From Candidatus Omnitrophota bacterium (GTDB taxonomy: Bacteria; Omnitrophota; Gorgyraeia; Gygaellales; Profunditerraquicolaceae): a stretch of DNA of 52,716 bases. Made by a program: the position numbers and the translations under genes. Positions 27,723 to 37,730 of the stretch are shown piece by piece. Location: positions 1-52,716 of the forward strand of contig JAMWCL010000004.1 in the NCBI GenBank assembly GCA_023819035.1, in the 5' to 3' direction. The notes beneath the pieces are model-generated. The model was not told where the DNA came from and searched no databases. It saw only the letters and a list, made by a program, of their open reading frames with translations. The first letter of the stretch is position 1, and every line of letters begins with the position of its first letter.

Positions 27723-28941
27723 ATCTTACCTTTACTGAATTAAGGTGTTGATTTAAACCTTCGATACTCGCGATCTTCTCCAACGGCTCCTTAACATTTT
27801 CTAATGCCTTTTTAGAGAAGCTAACAATATGAGTATGTTTTAAAAAATCAATTACCGATAAACCTGAGAAGAACCTTGCAGTACCTAAGGTAGGTAAAAC
27901 ATGACTGGGACCCGCTACATAATCCCCCACTGCCACTGGACTATAAGAACCTAAAAATATTGCACCGGCATTCTTTATCCCTTTTATTAATCGATAAGGA
28001 TTTTTGACCATAATCTCTAAATGTTCAGGAGCAATCTTATTAGTAATGGTTATCGCCTCTTCTAAGTTTTTTACTAGAATAATATAACCATTTAAATCAT
28101 TAAGCTCTGCTTTAACCTGTTTGGCTAAGGTCTTTGAATTTGTAATTAAGATACTTAAACCTTGTGTATGTTCTGCCTGTGCTTTTAAATCCGCAATAAC
28201 AAATTTTGGTTCACTAAAACGATTGGCAATAATGACTAATTCTGTGGGCCCGGCAATCATATCAATATCTACTATACCAAAAACCTGTCTCTTTGCTTCA
28301 GTTACATAGATATTTCCTGGTCCAACAATCTTGTCTACTTTAGGTATAGTTTTCGTTCCATAGGCTAAACTGGCTATTGCCTGTGCTCCACCTACCTTGT
28401 AGATTTCATTTACTCTTAAAAGATCCGCTACAACTAAAATATGAGGGTTAATATTTCCATTTTTATCTGGCGGACAGACTAAGACGATCCTTTTCACTTG
28501 CGCTATCTTTGCAGGAATCACTGTCATATAGACTGTAGATACTAAAGGGGCAGTACCTGCGGGAATATAAATACCCACACTTTCGATTGCCTGATAGTTA
28601 TTACTTAAGATAAGACCGTTGTTATCCTTAATACGCCAAGATTTAATCAGAAATCTACGTTGGTATCTGTTTATATTCTCAAAGATCTGTTTTAATGAAG
28701 AAACAAATTTAGGATCTATATTATGATAAGCAGCGCTTATCTCTGTTTCTGAAACCTTTAATTGGTAAGCAGATAACCTTACCCCATCGAATTTGCGGGT
28801 ATATTTTATCACGGCCTCATCTCCAAATAGGCGCACATCTTCAATAATCTTTTTTACCCTTTCTTCTATAGTTTTTGAGCGAAGAACACTCCGATTATAG
28901 ATCTTATCTAATTTTTTATTAGTTGAAAGGATAAGCTTCAT
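27715..28941 (-). CDS. hisD: Histidinol dehydrogenase
   Basis: GIYIPAGTAPLVSTVYMTVIPAKIAQV; KVGGAQAIASLAYGTKTIPKVDKIVGPGNIYVTEAKR; APEHLEIM. Confidence 0.96.
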   Translation of the reverse strand: MKLILSTNKKLDKIYNRSVLRSKTIEERVKKIIEDVRLFGDEAVIKYTRKFDGVRLSAYQLKVSETEISAAYHNIDPKFVSSLKQIFENINRYQRRFLIKSWRIKDNNGLILSNNYQAIESVGIYIPAGTAPLVSTVYMTVIPAKIAQVKRIVLVCPPDKNGNINPHILVVADLLRVNEIYKVGGAQAIASLAYGTKTIPKVDKIVGPGNIYVTEAKRQVFGIVDIDMIAGPTELVIIANRFSEPKFVIADLKAQAEHTQGLSILITNSKTLAKQVKAELNDLNGYIILVKNLEEAITITNKIAPEHLEIMVKNPYRLIKGIKNAGAIFLGSYSPVAVGDYVAGPSHVLPTLGTARFFSGLSVIDFLKHTHIVSFSKKALENVKEPLEKIASIEGLNQHLNSVKVRFE

Positions 28942-31559
28942 TTTAAATGGGCAATTATATTCTTTAACTCTTCAAAAACTAGAAAAATATTTTTAGGATT
29001 ATTGCCTCCTGCCTGGGCAAAGTCTAACCTTCCTCCTCCCTTGCCACCGATTAAAGGGGCGAGATTATTTATTAGCTTTGAAGCATCTAAGCCTTTCTGA
29101 CATAAATCTGAGGTTAAACCCATAACTAAAGATATTTTATCTTCAAATAAAGAGGCTAAAGCAATAACCGCATTATTTGTTTTTTCTTTAATTAAATCTA
29201 ATGTCTTTCTTAATAAATCTATATCTATTTCTTTTAAAGTGTAAGTGATTATCTTTATCCCATTTAAAACTGGTGCCTCCCGAATCAATTTATCTAAAGA
29301 AGCCTTTAACATCTCCATAACCTGAAGATTTAATCTTTTTTCTAATTCCTTTATTTGGATAAGATTCCTTTGTAACTCAGGAATAATTCTTTCTTTTGAT
29401 GTATTTAACAAAGAAGCAATGCGGTTAACTAAATCCTCTTCTTCTTTAATTTTCTTAAAAGCGATTTTACCTGTAACTGCCTCTATTCTTCTGATCCCAC
29501 TGGCTATTGAACCTTCGTGAATTATCTTAAATAAACCAATCTGACCAGTAAATTTAAGATGAGTTCCTCCACATAATTCTTTAGAAAAATCGCTAATCGA
29601 AACTACCCTGACCCTTTCTTCATATTTATCAGCGAAGAAAGCCAAAGCACCCTCTTTTTTTGCTTTAGATAAAGACATTTGTTTTATCTTAACCTTATGG
29701 TTTTCAATTACATATTCATTAACGATCTCTTCTATTCTCTCTAATTGATCTTGCTTAAGATCTTTAAAATGAGTAAAATCAAAACGCAATCTATCCTCAG
29801 CTACCAAGGAGCCCTGTTGTTTTACATGTTCACCTAATACCTTTCTTAAAACAGATTGTAATAGATGAGTAGCAGTGTGATTTCTGGCAATTGCTAATCG
29901 ACGCTCAAGATTAATTAAAGCATTAACCTTATCCGCTTTTTTAAAACCTCCTTCCTTAACCTTTCCTATATGAATAATTACCTTATCAAACCTTTTAGTA
30001 TCCAAAACTTCAAAGAGACTTTTACCCTTTTTTATATATCCTGTATCACCCACCTGTCCACCTGATTCGGCATAAAAAGGAGTCTTATCTAAAATAATTT
30101 CAGCGGATTCCCCTTTTTGAATCTTTTCTGTAAATTTGGCATCTTTAATTATTCTCAATATCTTGGCACAAAGCTGATATCTGTTATAACCTAAAAATTT
30201 AGTTTTTATTTTGGGCAGACCTAAACCTTTAAGATCAAATACCTGTCCTTTCATCAGGCTTTGTTGTCGAGAACGAATCTTCTGCGCCTCTAATTCCTTA
30301 TCAAATGCCTCTTGAGAAAAGGCAATATTATGTTTCTTAAGCCAATCCTTAGTCAACTCTAAAGGTACTCCATAGGTATCATAAAGATTAAAGCTAATTT
30401 TCCCTACTAATTCAGGATCAGGTTTATTAAATACTGAAGAGAATTTATCCATAAATAAGGTATCAGTTGAATTAAGTGTGGAAATAAATCCTTCCTCTTC
30501 AGCTAAGATAATCTCTGAGATATTTTCTTTACGCGTATAAAGTTGAGGGTAGAAACCTTTCATAGTTGTAGATACTATTGGTACAAGTTTATATAAAAAC
30601 GATTGTTTTATACCTAAACCCCTTAAATTTAGAATACTTTTTCTAATTAATCTTCTTACCACATAACCCCTTGCTTCGTTAGAAGGTTGAACCCCATCGT
30701 ATATGGCAAAAGATATGGCACGAATATGGTCAGCGATTGCATAAACAAGCTCTCGCTGTTTTAAACCCTCAGGGGTTAATTTTGATTCTATCTCCTTTAC
30801 AATCGGTAAGAATAAATCGGTTTGAAAGTTATTATAGACTCCCTGCATAACTGCAGATAATCTTTCTAAACCCATTCCTGTATCGATATTCTTTTTAGGG
30901 AGTGGTTTTAATATTTTCCCTTCTTTACGATTAAACTGAGTAAAGACTAAATTCCAGATTTCAGAGAACCTTCCACAATCACAGGAAGGATTACATTCCG
31001 GCCTTTTGCAACCTGTATCCTTACCCCAATCAAAGAATATCTCCGAGCATGGACCGCAAGGACCATTAGGGCCCTTTTCTTTCGCCTCGGAAGGCCAGAA
31101 GTTTTCTTTATCTCCTAATTTGACAATTTTTTCAGGTAAGATTTTTATCTTTTTAACCCAAATATTATAAGCTTCTTCATCATCCTTATATACTGAAACC
31201 CAGAGTCTTTCTTTTTTAATCTTCAGTTTTTCAGTTAAAAATTCCCAGGCAAAACTAATCGCTTCTTCTTTAAAATAATCACCAAAAGAAAAATTTCCTA
31301 ACATCTCAAAAAAGGTATGATGCCAAGGGGTCTTTCCTACCTTCTCTAAATCATCGGTACGCAAACATCTTTGACAAGTAGCAACTCTTTTTAGCCCTGA
31401 ATCGTAACCTAAGAATTCCTTTTTAAATTGATTCATACCTGCAGGGGTAAAAAGCACAGTTGGGTCATCCTTAGGTATTAAGGAATCGGGTTCAAAGATT
31501 TTATGTTTCTTAGACTTAAAAAAATCTAAAAACTTTTCCCTTAAGATATCTGCCTTCAT
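28938..31559 (-). CDS. alaS: Alanyl-tRNA synthetase
   Basis: LFTPAGMNQFKKEFLG; CQRCLRTDDLEKVGKTPWHHTFFEMLGNFSFGDYFK; HTATHLLQSVLRKVLG; ELCGGTHLKFTGQIG. Confidence 0.98.
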   Translation of the reverse strand: MKADILREKFLDFFKSKKHKIFEPDSLIPKDDPTVLFTPAGMNQFKKEFLGYDSGLKRVATCQRCLRTDDLEKVGKTPWHHTFFEMLGNFSFGDYFKEEAISFAWEFLTEKLKIKKERLWVSVYKDDEEAYNIWVKKIKILPEKIVKLGDKENFWPSEAKEKGPNGPCGPCSEIFFDWGKDTGCKRPECNPSCDCGRFSEIWNLVFTQFNRKEGKILKPLPKKNIDTGMGLERLSAVMQGVYNNFQTDLFLPIVKEIESKLTPEGLKQRELVYAIADHIRAISFAIYDGVQPSNEARGYVVRRLIRKSILNLRGLGIKQSFLYKLVPIVSTTMKGFYPQLYTRKENISEIILAEEEGFISTLNSTDTLFMDKFSSVFNKPDPELVGKISFNLYDTYGVPLELTKDWLKKHNIAFSQEAFDKELEAQKIRSRQQSLMKGQVFDLKGLGLPKIKTKFLGYNRYQLCAKILRIIKDAKFTEKIQKGESAEIILDKTPFYAESGGQVGDTGYIKKGKSLFEVLDTKRFDKVIIHIGKVKEGGFKKADKVNALINLERRLAIARNHTATHLLQSVLRKVLGEHVKQQGSLVAEDRLRFDFTHFKDLKQDQLERIEEIVNEYVIENHKVKIKQMSLSKAKKEGALAFFADKYEERVRVVSISDFSKELCGGTHLKFTGQIGLFKIIHEGSIASGIRRIEAVTGKIAFKKIKEEEDLVNRIASLLNTSKERIIPELQRNLIQIKELEKRLNLQVMEMLKASLDKLIREAPVLNGIKIITYTLKEIDIDLLRKTLDLIKEKTNNAVIALASLFEDKISLVMGLTSDLCQKGLDASKLINNLAPLIGGKGGGRLDFAQAGGNNPKNIFLVFEELKNIIAHLK

Positions 31560-31575
31560 TTATTCTTATAAAAAA

Positions 31576-32046
31576 TTAATCTAGCAATCTACTTATCACA
31601 TCATTAACTATCTCCTGAGAAAAACCACGTCGTAAAAGGTAATCATAGATACGCCTTTTTGTTTTATCAATTGGAAGATTCTCTAGTCTTTTAAATCTTT
31701 TCCTGGCTATTTCGGTAACAATTTTTTCTTCAGAATAATCCTTTAAAATCTCATTAATTTTTGAATCAATAATTGCCTTATCTATTCCTTTTAAGATTAA
31801 TTCCTGTTTTATTCGATTTATTCCCAAAGGCTTTTTTAGGCGGGATTCAATCCAAGCCTGGGCAAAGGAGGCATCGTTTATAAAATTATTCTTCCTTAGA
31901 AAGACCAATATTTTTTCAATTACCTCTTCCGAAAAGCCCTTTTTTTTTAGACGCTGAGATATCTCTTTTTCCGTTCGTGGTCTAAATCTAAGTAATAAAA
32001 AAGCGTAATCCTTTGCCTGCTGGAATAAATCTATTTTTTTCTTCAC
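31576..32046 (-). CDS. recX: Regulatory protein RecX
   Basis: LLRFRPRTEKEISQRLKKKGFSEEVIEKILVFLRKNNFINDASFAQAWIESR; close to recA. Confidence 0.88.
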   Translation of the reverse strand: MKKKIDLFQQAKDYAFLLLRFRPRTEKEISQRLKKKGFSEEVIEKILVFLRKNNFINDASFAQAWIESRLKKPLGINRIKQELILKGIDKAIIDSKINEILKDYSEEKIVTEIARKRFKRLENLPIDKTKRRIYDYLLRRGFSQEIVNDVISRLLD

Positions 32047-33527
32047 TCCTTTATTATAAAATAACCCCGGTTTGTTCGCACAAGGGCATTTCCCTTCAAC
32101 TTCTGAGTTATTCTTTTATAGTCAGAAAGGTTATTTATCGGTTCTCTATTTATCTCAACAATCACATCCCCTGGCATAATACCTGCTTCGTCGGCAGGAC
32201 TATTGGGCTCAACATTAACTACCACTACCCCTCTTTTTTCTTCAATCCTATACTGCCGTAAATTTCCCGGGGTTAAATCCTCAACCTCAATACCCCGCCA
32301 AATAGCTCCTGATATTGCGGTGCTAGAGAGTTCTTCTATGTTCTCCGGCCTTGAACCAATCTCAACATCTAGATTAATCTCTTTCTTATCGCGAATCACT
32401 GCTACCTTCACCTTGCGGCCGACCTCAGTCTGGCTAACTATATTAACAAGTTCACGAGTATTATTTATACTTTTATTATCAAATTTACGAATTATATCGC
32501 TTTCTTTTATACCTGCTTTCTGAGCAGGACTGTTCTCTAAAACCTTAGCTACTAAAACGCCATTTTTGTCAGGTAAACCAAAATATTTAGCTAAATCTTC
32601 GGTTAAATCTTGAACCGTAACCCCTAACCATCCATAAAGTACCTTTTTGCCTTCGATTAACCGGGAGATAATCCTTTTTGCTTTATTAATGGGGATAGCA
32701 AAACCAATACCTTGATATCCTCCGCTTGTAGTAAATATTGCTACATTTATCCCCACAACTTCGCCTTTAAGATTTACTAAGGGGCCTCCCGAATTACCCG
32801 GATTAATGGCGGCATCGGTTTGAATCAAATCCGTATAATCCCTATCCTTTCCTAAGGATCTACTTAATGAACGATGCAAAGCACTGACTACCCCTACGGT
32901 AACCGTCGGTTCAGGATTCTGGAGGGCAAAACCAAAGGGATTACCAATCGCCACCACCCATTCTCCGATGCGTAATCTATCGGAATCACCTAACCCTGCT
33001 ACGGGAAGATTATGAGCATTTATTTTTACAATTGCTAGATCGGAACGTTTATCCTTACCTTTAATCTCGCCTTTGAATTCCCTTCCATCAGGTAAGGTTA
33101 CAGTGATCTTATCTGCTTCTCCTACAACATGCTCATTAGTTAAAATATAACCTTCAGGATCAATGATTACCCCTGAACCTAACCCTATCTGCTTATACTC
33201 TCTTTCTGGGAATTCTGGAAAAAAATCCTCAAAGAATCGACGGAAGAAATCGTCTTCTGGGAAAGGCGATTCTCCAAAAGGAAAACTGTAATATCTCCTT
33301 ACACCAATACGCCGGGTGTATTCAGTACTAATAGAAACTACCGCCTTACCTGCGGTATTTGCCACATTTATTACCGCATCCTCCAATTTATCTCCTAAAA
33401 AGGAATAATAAGGAGCGGTTTTGTCAACTTGACCTTCTAATTGCGTAGAAAAGTTTAATTTAACAGAGATTATAAGCCCCAGAATTAAACCGATTAACAA
33501 AAAAAGGAACCTCCTCTTTCCTTTCAT
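32043..33527 (-). CDS. degP: Do/HtrA-family periplasmic serine protease with two PDZ domains
   Basis: GSGVIIDPEGYILTNEHVV; RSDLAIVKI; QTDAAINPGNSGGPLVNLKGEVVGIN. Confidence 0.94.
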   Translation of the reverse strand: MKGKRRFLFLLIGLILGLIISVKLNFSTQLEGQVDKTAPYYSFLGDKLEDAVINVANTAGKAVVSISTEYTRRIGVRRYYSFPFGESPFPEDDFFRRFFEDFFPEFPEREYKQIGLGSGVIIDPEGYILTNEHVVGEADKITVTLPDGREFKGEIKGKDKRSDLAIVKINAHNLPVAGLGDSDRLRIGEWVVAIGNPFGFALQNPEPTVTVGVVSALHRSLSRSLGKDRDYTDLIQTDAAINPGNSGGPLVNLKGEVVGINVAIFTTSGGYQGIGFAIPINKAKRIISRLIEGKKVLYGWLGVTVQDLTEDLAKYFGLPDKNGVLVAKVLENSPAQKAGIKESDIIRKFDNKSINNTRELVNIVSQTEVGRKVKVAVIRDKKEINLDVEIGSRPENIEELSSTAISGAIWRGIEVEDLTPGNLRQYRIEEKRGVVVVNVEPNSPADEAGIMPGDVIVEINREPINNLSDYKRITQKLKGNALVRTNRGYFIIKE

Positions 33528-33579
33528 ATTATTTCCTCCTTCCTTTTTGTCTTAAGTTAACAGTATCTAAAAATTTAAC

Positions 33580-34593
33580 TTACACTAATTTTTTTCTTAC
33601 TTCTTTTTCTATTTCTTCTTGTAACTTGGGGTGCTCTTTTAAATATTTTATTGCCATATCCCTACCCTGCCCGAGTTTTTCACCTTTAAATGAAAGCCAG
33701 GTTCCGGATTTTTCAATTATATTTAGATTAAGGCCTGCATCCACAATACTGTTAACCTTGGCGATACCTTCATTATGAAAGATCTCAAATTCTGCTTCTT
33801 TAAAGGGAGGGGCAACCTTATTCTTAACTACCCTTGCCTTGATTCTTCCTCCAATAACCGTATCCTGCGATTTTATTGAGGCGATCCTTCTTAAGTCTAA
33901 TCTTACTGAGGCATAAAATTTAAGCGCCCTTCCGCCCGGGGTAGTCTCGGGTGAACCAAACATTACTCCAATTTTTTCCCTTATTTGATTAATAAATATT
34001 ACACAGGTGTGCGATTTACTGATTGCTGCCGTAAGTTTTCGTAATGCCTGAGACATAAGCCTTGCCTGTAAACCTACATGGGCATCGCCCATTTCACCTT
34101 CAATCTCCGCCCGCGGGGTAAGCGCAGCTACCGAATCGATCACGATTAAATCCACTGCGTTAGAACGTACTAGGGTTTCTGCAATCTCTAATGCCTGTTC
34201 TCCCGTATCGGGTTGCGAAATTAACAGATCATCTAAATTTACTCCCACAATCTTAGCATATGTAGAATCAAAAGCATGCTCCGCATCAATAAAAGCAGCT
34301 ACCCCATTTCTTTTTTGAATCTCCTTAATTACACTTAAGGTAAGCGTTGTCTTTCCCGATGCCTCAGGCCCAAATATTTCGATAACCCTTCCCCGAGGAA
34401 ACCCACCCACCCCTAACGCCCAGTCAAGGGTAAGCGCACCCGAGGGTATAACCTCTACATCCTGTTTTACCTGAGCCCCTAACTTCATTATCGAACCTTT
34501 GCCAAACTGTTTTTCTATTTGAGCAAGTGCAAGTTCCAAGGCCTTTTGTCGATCGGTTATTTGTTTAGATACTATCTTTTTGTCTAAATTCAT
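33580..34593 (-). CDS. recA: Recombinase RecA
   Basis: [90 protein letters not shown]. Confidence 0.98.
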   Translation of the reverse strand: MNLDKKIVSKQITDRQKALELALAQIEKQFGKGSIMKLGAQVKQDVEVIPSGALTLDWALGVGGFPRGRVIEIFGPEASGKTTLTLSVIKEIQKRNGVAAFIDAEHAFDSTYAKIVGVNLDDLLISQPDTGEQALEIAETLVRSNAVDLIVIDSVAALTPRAEIEGEMGDAHVGLQARLMSQALRKLTAAISKSHTCVIFINQIREKIGVMFGSPETTPGGRALKFYASVRLDLRRIASIKSQDTVIGGRIKARVVKNKVAPPFKEAEFEIFHNEGIAKVNSIVDAGLNLNIIEKSGTWLSFKGEKLGQGRDMAIKYLKEHPKLQEEIEKEVRKKLV

Positions 34594-34621
34594 CTTAATA
34601 CCTCCAATTTTTAGAATTTGT

Positions 34622-34650
34622 ATTATATATTATTAAATATAAATGGTCAA
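34622..34650 (-). promoter_or_regulatory. Sigma70-type promoter of recA
   Basis: Minus strand TTGACC-N17-TATAAT; GGAGG ribosome-binding site before ATG. Confidence 0.8.
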
Positions 34651-34670
34651 GGTAAAATATTGTTTAAAAA

Positions 34671-35105
34671 TTAACTGCCGGAGGGAATACAGGTATCATC
34701 CTGTGATAGAGACCGGCCAGAGATAAAAGTAAAACTTTTTGTACCCAAGGTAATACAGTTTAAAGGCCTGGCAGTAAGGATATATCCAGTAGATGTAAAT
34801 TCACAATTATAGGTATAGCCATTTTCTGTTTTTCCACAATAGGCGCGATTAAGATAAGGAAGATCCGCTTCTCCTCCCATTTGCTTTGAGAGTAATTTTT
34901 TCTCATCCTCGGGATATCTACCTTCATGATCCTGAGCATATTTTTCTAAAGCCAAAGAGATGGTTTTTAGTGTCTGTTGAGCCATAGCCTCATTATTTCT
35001 TATGCGTTCCTGTAAAAACTTAGAAATAAAAAAAGCCAAAGTCAAACATACAAAAGCAATGGCTATTACCGCACCTATTAAACTAACCGCCTTATTTTTG
35101 TCCAT
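34671..35105 (-). CDS. Pseudopilin-like protein
   Basis: Short basic leader then hydrophobic helix AVSLIGAVIAIAFVCLTLAFF, type II pseudopilin-like C-terminus. Confidence 0.6.
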   Translation of the reverse strand: MDKNKAVSLIGAVIAIAFVCLTLAFFISKFLQERIRNNEAMAQQTLKTISLALEKYAQDHEGRYPEDEKKLLSKQMGGEADLPYLNRAYCGKTENGYTYNCEFTSTGYILTARPLNCITLGTKSFTFISGRSLSQDDTCIPSGS

Positions 35106-35940
35106 ACTTACCTGCCAAGGTAATTAACTTATTGCGACTTTCATCATCTATTTGGATAAATTTTATGCCAAGAAAATAACGTTGCTCTTTTTCCATACGG
35201 CAATAGATTATTTCACCCTTTGCTTTGATATTCAATGGGGAACTTGAATTTAAATCGTGCTTAGGTTTAAATTCCAAATTAACTTTTACACCCTTGGGGA
35301 TAAATAAAAATATGTTTAAACCTACTGCTGTTCCCCCGTGAGATATATTACAGGTAGTACCTTCAATAGGTGAAGAATAATGTAATTTTATCTCTTTATC
35401 ATCCAACTGTAAATAAACCGGAATTTTTAAAGGTAGGCGTTCCTGTTCTCGCCAATAACCTATCTTACGCAATGGCTGTTGCTTAAAAACAAATTTTTCT
35501 ATCGCAAATGCCTCTTCAGATAAACCATAGTAGGTATCTAAAGCGCTATTTATTGATTCAATATTAGAAATCAAAGGTTCGATATCTAAACCCGTTATTT
35601 TAGTAATCCTGTCTACTAAAGCAGTATCCAAAGGATTTATCATTGCAATATATAATTTTTCTTTAACCTTAAATAAGGGAATAAATAAGTTTTCTCGACA
35701 AAAACCTTCTTCTACTAAATTTAATACTTCAGATGATATACTATAATCGGAGACCCGGACATAAGGGATACCTGTTTCTTGAGCAAAAAAAATCGCAACA
35801 TCCTCTGAACTAAGAAAACCTAATTTTATTAAACTTGCCCAGATAGACTTTCCCGTCCTTTCTGACTCTTGACTAGCAAGATTAAACTGTTGTGTATCAA
35901 TCCAGTTATCTTGAATAAGTTTTAGGGTTATATCTTGCAT
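35092..35940 (-). CDS. MshEN (GspE N-terminal) domain fused to PilZ domain
   Basis: N-terminal GKSIWASLIKLGFLSSEDVAIFFAQETGIPYV...IAMINPLDTALVDRI; C-terminal PilZ-like region with TCNISHGGTAVGL. Confidence 0.75.
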   Translation of the reverse strand: MQDITLKLIQDNWIDTQQFNLASQESERTGKSIWASLIKLGFLSSEDVAIFFAQETGIPYVRVSDYSISSEVLNLVEEGFCRENLFIPLFKVKEKLYIAMINPLDTALVDRITKITGLDIEPLISNIESINSALDTYYGLSEEAFAIEKFVFKQQPLRKIGYWREQERLPLKIPVYLQLDDKEIKLHYSSPIEGTTCNISHGGTAVGLNIFLFIPKGVKVNLEFKPKHDLNSSSPLNIKAKGEIIYCRMEKEQRYFLGIKFIQIDDESRNKLITLAGKYGQK

Positions 35941-35942
35941 AA

Positions 35943-36515
35943 TTACTCCTTAAGTTGATGAGGATAATACTTCTTCATAAATTCTATCAATGTTTGAGAA
36001 ACCTTCTGTTCATCAATAATATATACTCCCGATTTAGCAATATCACTTTGAGAAACCTCTGGATATCTCTTTTTTACTTCTGCTAATAGCTCTGCATGTT
36101 GTCTGGCGATCTGGAGTAATATCCGGTTATCCCTAATCACATCATAGTAATCCAATGCTTGGTTTACAATTAATTTTAACTCCTCATTATCCCATGGCTT
36201 AGGAATGTAGCGATAGACCTGCCCCATATTTATTGCCTGGATTGCTGAATATAGATCGGGATATCCAGTAATAAGCATCCGAACAGTATCAGGATAAGCA
36301 TGTTTTACCTTGATTAAAAACTCAATACCTGAAATATCAGGAAGACGGTAATCTGTAATAACTAAATCTACACCATTTAAACTTTTAATCTTTTCCCAAG
36401 CCTCAGTAGCGGTCTCCGCAGTAATAATCTGACGATCCTCGGTTTTTAGAAGTCTAGTTAAACTATTTAAGATATTACGTTCATCATCAACCAAAAGAAT
36501 TGTATGCTTAGCCAT
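35943..36515 (-). CDS. Response regulator (receiver domain)
   Basis: ILLVDDERNILNSL; DLVITDYRLPDISGIEFL; YIPKPWDNEEL. Confidence 0.92.
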   Translation of the reverse strand: MAKHTILLVDDERNILNSLTRLLKTEDRQIITAETATEAWEKIKSLNGVDLVITDYRLPDISGIEFLIKVKHAYPDTVRMLITGYPDLYSAIQAINMGQVYRYIPKPWDNEELKLIVNQALDYYDVIRDNRILLQIARQHAELLAEVKKRYPEVSQSDIAKSGVYIIDEQKVSQTLIEFMKKYYPHQLKE

Positions 36516-36882
36516 TCTTTTTCTCCTCCTTTATATTTATTGTCTTTACTAGTTGATCAATAAAATCCTGGGCGCTCATGGGGGTAAGCTTAGTGAACAT
36601 AATACCCATGCCTGCAGGATTAATCTTGCCTTCACTATCTTGAGCCGGTTCTTTTCTATTCCAGGCCACTACCCCTTCAGCATGAACAAATTTTTTTTCT
36701 TCTCCCAATTCAAACATTACCTCGATCTTGGTTCCAGGTGGCTCTACATTATTGGTGACCAAAAATAGTCCTCCTGCTGAGATATCCGTTGCATCAATAT
36801 ATTGCCAGAAATTTTGACTACGATATTCTACCGGAAATTTAATATAAGCTCTTTGATATTTTCTTTTTTCTTCCCAACCCAT
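36508..36882 (-). CDS. PilZ-domain protein
   Basis: RKYQRAYIKFPVEYR ... ATDISAGGLFLVT: RxxxR and D/NxSxxG motifs. Confidence 0.9.
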   Translation of the reverse strand: MGWEEKRKYQRAYIKFPVEYRSQNFWQYIDATDISAGGLFLVTNNVEPPGTKIEVMFELGEEKKFVHAEGVVAWNRKEPAQDSEGKINPAGMGIMFTKLTPMSAQDFIDQLVKTINIKEEKKNG

Positions 36883-36899
36883 AGTTCTTCCTCCTTTTA

Positions 36900-37727
36900 C
36901 TAAACCTTGGGTAACTGGATAATAAAACTAGTGCCCTTGTTTACTTTACTTTCTACTTTTATCTCACCTCCATGGTGCTTAATAATATTATAACTTACCG
37001 AAAGACCGAGGCCTGTACCTTTTTTGGTAGAGAAAAATGGATCAAATATCTTGGGTAAAATTTCAGGAGCAATTCCACAACCCGTATCACTAATTTTAAT
37101 ATAAACATTTTTTGTATCTTCATAAGTTGAAATTGTAATCGTACCTTTATTTTCTATAGCTTGACTGGCATTTATTAAAATATTTAAAAATACCTGTGAT
37201 AGTTGCGTGGGGTCAGCAAGAATTGATGTCTTCGCTTGGTAGTCTTTAATTACGGTGATTTTATATTTTATCTCATTCCAAACTATAGCCAATGTTGACT
37301 CCAGTACCTGATTTACATCAGTGGGAACCCTCTGTGTTTCTTCCTTGCGACGCGAGAATGTGCGCAGATCTTGAACAATTCTTTTTATCCGCAAAGCACC
37401 TTCTAATGACTCCTGTGCAATTGAGGTTAAATCATCTAGTATCGCCTGAATATGGAAATCGTTAGAGGTCATTGATTGATTTAATTGATGTGTGTAATCC
37501 TTTAAGGTCTCCAAATTACTGATTAAGAAACTCAAGGGATTATTTATCTCATGAGCAATACCTGCCGCTAATGTACCCAAGGAAGCCATCTTTTCCATAT
37601 GGATAAGTTGTGCTTCCGTTTCCTTAATACGTCGGGTCTTTTCTTTAAGTTTAGATTCCCAGTAAAAACTAATAACTACACCATAAATAATAAAAAAGAT
37701 CAAGACAATAACTAACCAAACAAACAT
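36900..37727 (-). CDS. Sensor histidine kinase (single TM, no obvious periplasmic sensor)
   Basis: MASLGTLAAGIAHEINNPLSFL (H box), NILINASQAIE, DTGCGI, FDPFFSTKKGTGLGLSV. Confidence 0.93.
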   Translation of the reverse strand: MFVWLVIVLIFFIIYGVVISFYWESKLKEKTRRIKETEAQLIHMEKMASLGTLAAGIAHEINNPLSFLISNLETLKDYTHQLNQSMTSNDFHIQAILDDLTSIAQESLEGALRIKRIVQDLRTFSRRKEETQRVPTDVNQVLESTLAIVWNEIKYKITVIKDYQAKTSILADPTQLSQVFLNILINASQAIENKGTITISTYEDTKNVYIKISDTGCGIAPEILPKIFDPFFSTKKGTGLGLSVSYNIIKHHGGEIKVESKVNKGTSFIIQLPKV

Positions 37728-37730
37728 TTT

